NCBI GenBank assembly: GCA_040768665.1
Contig: JAXGMN010000045.1
Location: forward strand, 50,161 to 114,160
Length of the DNA stretch: 64,000 nt
Reading direction: 5' to 3'
Origin: JABWBD01 sp040768665
GTDB lineage: Bacteria; Planctomycetota; Planctomycetia; Pirellulales; Thermoguttaceae
This document shows, one piece after another, positions 61,912 to 64,000 of the stretch; position 1 is the first letter of the stretch, and the number at the start of each line of letters is the position of its first letter. The translations under genes and the position numbers were made by a program. Below the pieces are notes generated by a model, which saw nothing but the letters and a program-made list of their open reading frames with translations, ran no database searches and was not told the DNA's origin.

Positions 61912-63923
61912 GGAGAAATCGTATGCCCAGGCTCGCCACCTGCCTTGCCATCGTTCTTGCCGTTGCCTTTGCTCAGAAGGCATCCGCCCGGGACGACCTG
62001 CGCCGGACGCCTCCCGAAGAGATCCTGTCGAAGCTCGATCTGACCGGCCCCGGCCTGGAGGCGGCCGAGCAGGCGAAGCAGTCGGGCGATCGCCTCGCCG
62101 CGCTAGGCGCCCTGCTCGACTACTACCGCGGCAAACACCCGCTGCCGGAAGCAAAGTCAACCGATGGTCAATCGTTCCCCGAGGCGGACCAGATCGTTCG
62201 CCACGTGTTCCAATGGGGGCCGTACGAACCGGCGGACTACGGCGACGAGATCGACTGGTCTTGGGACCCGCGAGGCGATATCGAATGGGTCGCCGCCGTC
62301 TACCGCTTCTACTGGGCGATTCCCTTGGCCGAAGCCTACCGGGCGACTCGCGACGACAAGTATGCGGCCGCGTTCGTCGAACTGGCCTCGGACTGGATCG
62401 GCAAGCACCCGCTGGAAAACCGTCGCGTGACGCACCCGGTCTATAAGAGCTGGCGGGGCTATCCATGGCTCGACATCCAGACCGGGATCCGCGCCGACTC
62501 GATCTGCAAGGTCTTCCCCGTGCTAGTCCATGGCCCGTCGTTCACGCCGCAGTTTCTCGGAGTCCTCCTGGCGAGCCTCTACGACCACCAGGTCAAGACC
62601 GAGCGGGAGCCGATGAACCAGGTGCACAACAAGGCGGTTTTCGAGCAGCGAGGGTTCGTCCACGTCGCTTCGCTCTTCCCCGAGTTCCGCGACGCCCGCC
62701 GCTGGATGCAGTTGGCCCTGGACCGCACCGGCGAAAGCTTCCTGGCGCAGACCACCTCCGACGGGGTCCAGCGCGAATGGTCTTTCGGCTACAACCTGGC
62801 GGTGCTCAATGACGCCGTCGACATCATGGAGCGGGCCAAGGGGTTTGGACTTTCGGTTCCGAAGGATTATCTGGACCGGATCCGCGCCATGTACGACTAC
62901 ATCTTCGCCATCGCCACGCCCCGGCTCTCCGCCCCGATGTTCGGCGACGCCTCTCGCAGCGACAGCACGTCAAGCGACCGCAGGCGATGGCCGCTGTACG
63001 GCACGCTTGTGGAAGCGAGCCGGCTGCTCGACGATCCCAAGTACGCCGCACGGGCGACGCTCGATTCCAAGCGACTTCCGAAGCAGACAAGCTATGCGTT
63101 CCGCGAAGCGGGCACATACGTGTTGCGAGACCAATGGGGTCCGGAGCAAGTCTATTTCGCATTGCACTGCCCGCCGCCGGGGATCAGCGGCCACGACCAG
63201 GCGGACAACGGAACGTTCGAGCTCTGTGCATTCGGCCGCTGGCTGATGCCGGATAGCGGCTTCTACACCTACGGCCACGATCCCCAGGCCCGCAACTGGC
63301 ACCGCCAGACCCAAGTCCACCAAACCCTGACGCTGGACGGCCGCAACGCCAAGATCGACGGTCGCCAACTCCTCTGGAAGCTGCTTGACGACGGCAGTGC
63401 CGTCATCGTTGTGGAGAATCCATCCTATCCGGGACTTGTCCATCGCAGGACAGTCTGGTTCGTTGGCCAGAAGCTTTTCTTGCTGCTCGACGAGGCAATC
63501 GGCGAGGCTCCCGGCGATCTGGACCTGCATTTCCAACTTGCTCCGGGTGATGCCACCATCAACGGGGACGAACACTGGGCCGCGACCCGGTTCGACGACG
63601 CCAACGTGCTCGTCTGGCAGGATCCCCGGGCCCCGGTCGGCATGGACGAAGAAGAAGGCTGGCACGCCTGGAAGTACGGCCGCCGCGAGCCTCGCAAGGC
63701 GTTTCGCTACCGGCACACGCGTCGTGCCCCGGCCGCCTTCCTTACCGTGATCGTGCCTTACCGGGGAACCGAACGGCCGCGCGTGGCCGCGTCCCCGGCG
63801 GAAGGATTCGAGGTCGGAGCGGATGCGGTCGAGTGCCGCCTCGAAGCGTTTGGAAAGCGATGGATCCTCCGGCGATCGATCAAGACCGGCGACGCCTGTT
63901 GCACGGCCGAGACGTTGGAATAA
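61908..63923 (+). CDS. Exported heparinase II/III-family protein
   Basis: 671 residues from ATG 61908; ATG 61923 with AGGAG seven bases before is equally likely. Signal peptide MPRLATCLAIVLAVAFA. Alpha toroid about 60-390 (WAIPLAEAYRATRDDKYAAA; MNQVHNKAVFEQRGF). Beta domain from about 395 with AGTYVLRDQWGPEQVYFALH and ISGHDQADNGTFELCAFG near 425-440, the typical metal-site histidine region, then VHQTLTLDGRN. It differs enough from the first lyase to suggest a different cut site or substrate. Confidence 0.9.
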   Translation: MRRNRMPRLATCLAIVLAVAFAQKASARDDLRRTPPEEILSKLDLTGPGLEAAEQAKQSGDRLAALGALLDYYRGKHPLPEAKSTDGQSFPEADQIVRHVFQWGPYEPADYGDEIDWSWDPRGDIEWVAAVYRFYWAIPLAEAYRATRDDKYAAAFVELASDWIGKHPLENRRVTHPVYKSWRGYPWLDIQTGIRADSICKVFPVLVHGPSFTPQFLGVLLASLYDHQVKTEREPMNQVHNKAVFEQRGFVHVASLFPEFRDARRWMQLALDRTGESFLAQTTSDGVQREWSFGYNLAVLNDAVDIMERAKGFGLSVPKDYLDRIRAMYDYIFAIATPRLSAPMFGDASRSDSTSSDRRRWPLYGTLVEASRLLDDPKYAARATLDSKRLPKQTSYAFREAGTYVLRDQWGPEQVYFALHCPPPGISGHDQADNGTFELCAFGRWLMPDSGFYTYGHDPQARNWHRQTQVHQTLTLDGRNAKIDGRQLLWKLLDDGSAVIVVENPSYPGLVHRRTVWFVGQKLFLLLDEAIGEAPGDLDLHFQLAPGDATINGDEHWAATRFDDANVLVWQDPRAPVGMDEEEGWHAWKYGRREPRKAFRYRHTRRAPAAFLTVIVPYRGTERPRVAASPAEGFEVGADAVECRLEAFGKRWILRRSIKTGDACCTAETLE

Positions 63924-63969
63924 CGTCTGTGGCCTGTTCATTGCGCACGGTAACCGTTCACGCCCGCGG

Positions 63970-64000
63970 AAAAGAGGGGGACAGGTCCATGTTTTCGGCC
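63970..64000. repeat. Interspersed repeat, copy 9, cut by the window edge
   Basis: AAAAGAGGGGGACAGGTCCA and TGTTTTCGGCC, identical to the left arm of copy 2 (4484-4512). It starts 46 bases after the lyase stop. The rest is outside the window. Confidence 0.75.

Overview
The window looks like one contig of a planctomycete, probably a Pirellulales-type genome. The signs are high GC content and several families typical of that phylum: a DUF1559 pseudopilin-like protein, a DUF1570 peptidase, a PEP-CTERM protein with passenger-like repeats, TAT-exported Gfo/Idh/MocA oxidoreductases, an FGE/sulfatase-modifying-like protein, and a large stock of secreted carbohydrate-active enzymes. The phylum call is inference from gene families, not from a marker search.

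Layout. 1-641: start of a NapH/NosR-type membrane polyferredoxin running off the left edge. 930-4304: a secreted GH78 alpha-L-rhamnosidase. 4.3-4.6 kb: two interspersed repeats. 4.7-6.7 kb: a secreted PDZ protein and dnaA. 7.2-10.0 kb: four consecutive genes (GNAT, PDZ protein, nnrE, FmdB-like zinc ribbon), each readable only across frameshifts. 10.1-13.5 kb: a hypothetical exported protein, guaB, and a PIN/RHH toxin-antitoxin pair with a promoter that implies a leaderless transcript. 13.7-24.7 kb: iron-type ABC permease, DUF1570 peptidase, two Gfo/Idh/MocA oxidoreductases, an FGE-like protein, ApbE, an EamA exporter and a sodium:solute symporter. 25.0-28.8 kb: sialidase-like enzyme facing a PEP-CTERM protein. 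29.0-32.5 kb: ferredoxin, lysA, small membrane and zinc-ribbon proteins, a YciF-like ferritin-fold protein. 32.7-40.7 kb: a minus-strand run for glycan breakdown, partly decayed (sulfatase fragment, frameshifted ceramidase-like gene, frameshifted unknown, GH29 fucosidase, two propeller proteins).

40.8-46.6 kb is an accessory island: XRE regulator, small membrane and hypothetical genes, and a compact three-gene operon (four-helix membrane protein, TIR protein with a C-terminal membrane anchor, zinc-ribbon/membrane protein) with its own promoter. I find no known TIR defence partner beside it, so it is the best candidate here for an undescribed system. 46.8-51.2 kb: a translationally coupled minus-strand operon RDD - SpoIIM - membrane protein - DUF4129-like - DUF4350, without the MoxR and DUF58 genes that usually go with it. 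51.5-54.6 kb: an exported PQQ-type propeller protein with a methyltransferase domain between its two propellers. 54.7-56.4 kb: hemP behind a Fur-box-like site, then a DUF1559 gene. 56.5-63.9 kb: a tandem alpha/beta hydrolase and two heparinase II/III-type proteins.

A family of GGGACAGG...CCAGTCCC / AGAGCCTATCCC repeats occurs at least nine times, nearly always directly at gene 3' ends, and supplies the stop codon of at least four genes. Three further large inverted repeats (43.2, 46.4 and 51.3 kb) belong to other families. Together with the decayed genes they suggest a genome with active small-repeat spread and ongoing gene loss in its glycan-utilisation regions. The alternative for the frameshift patches is assembly error.
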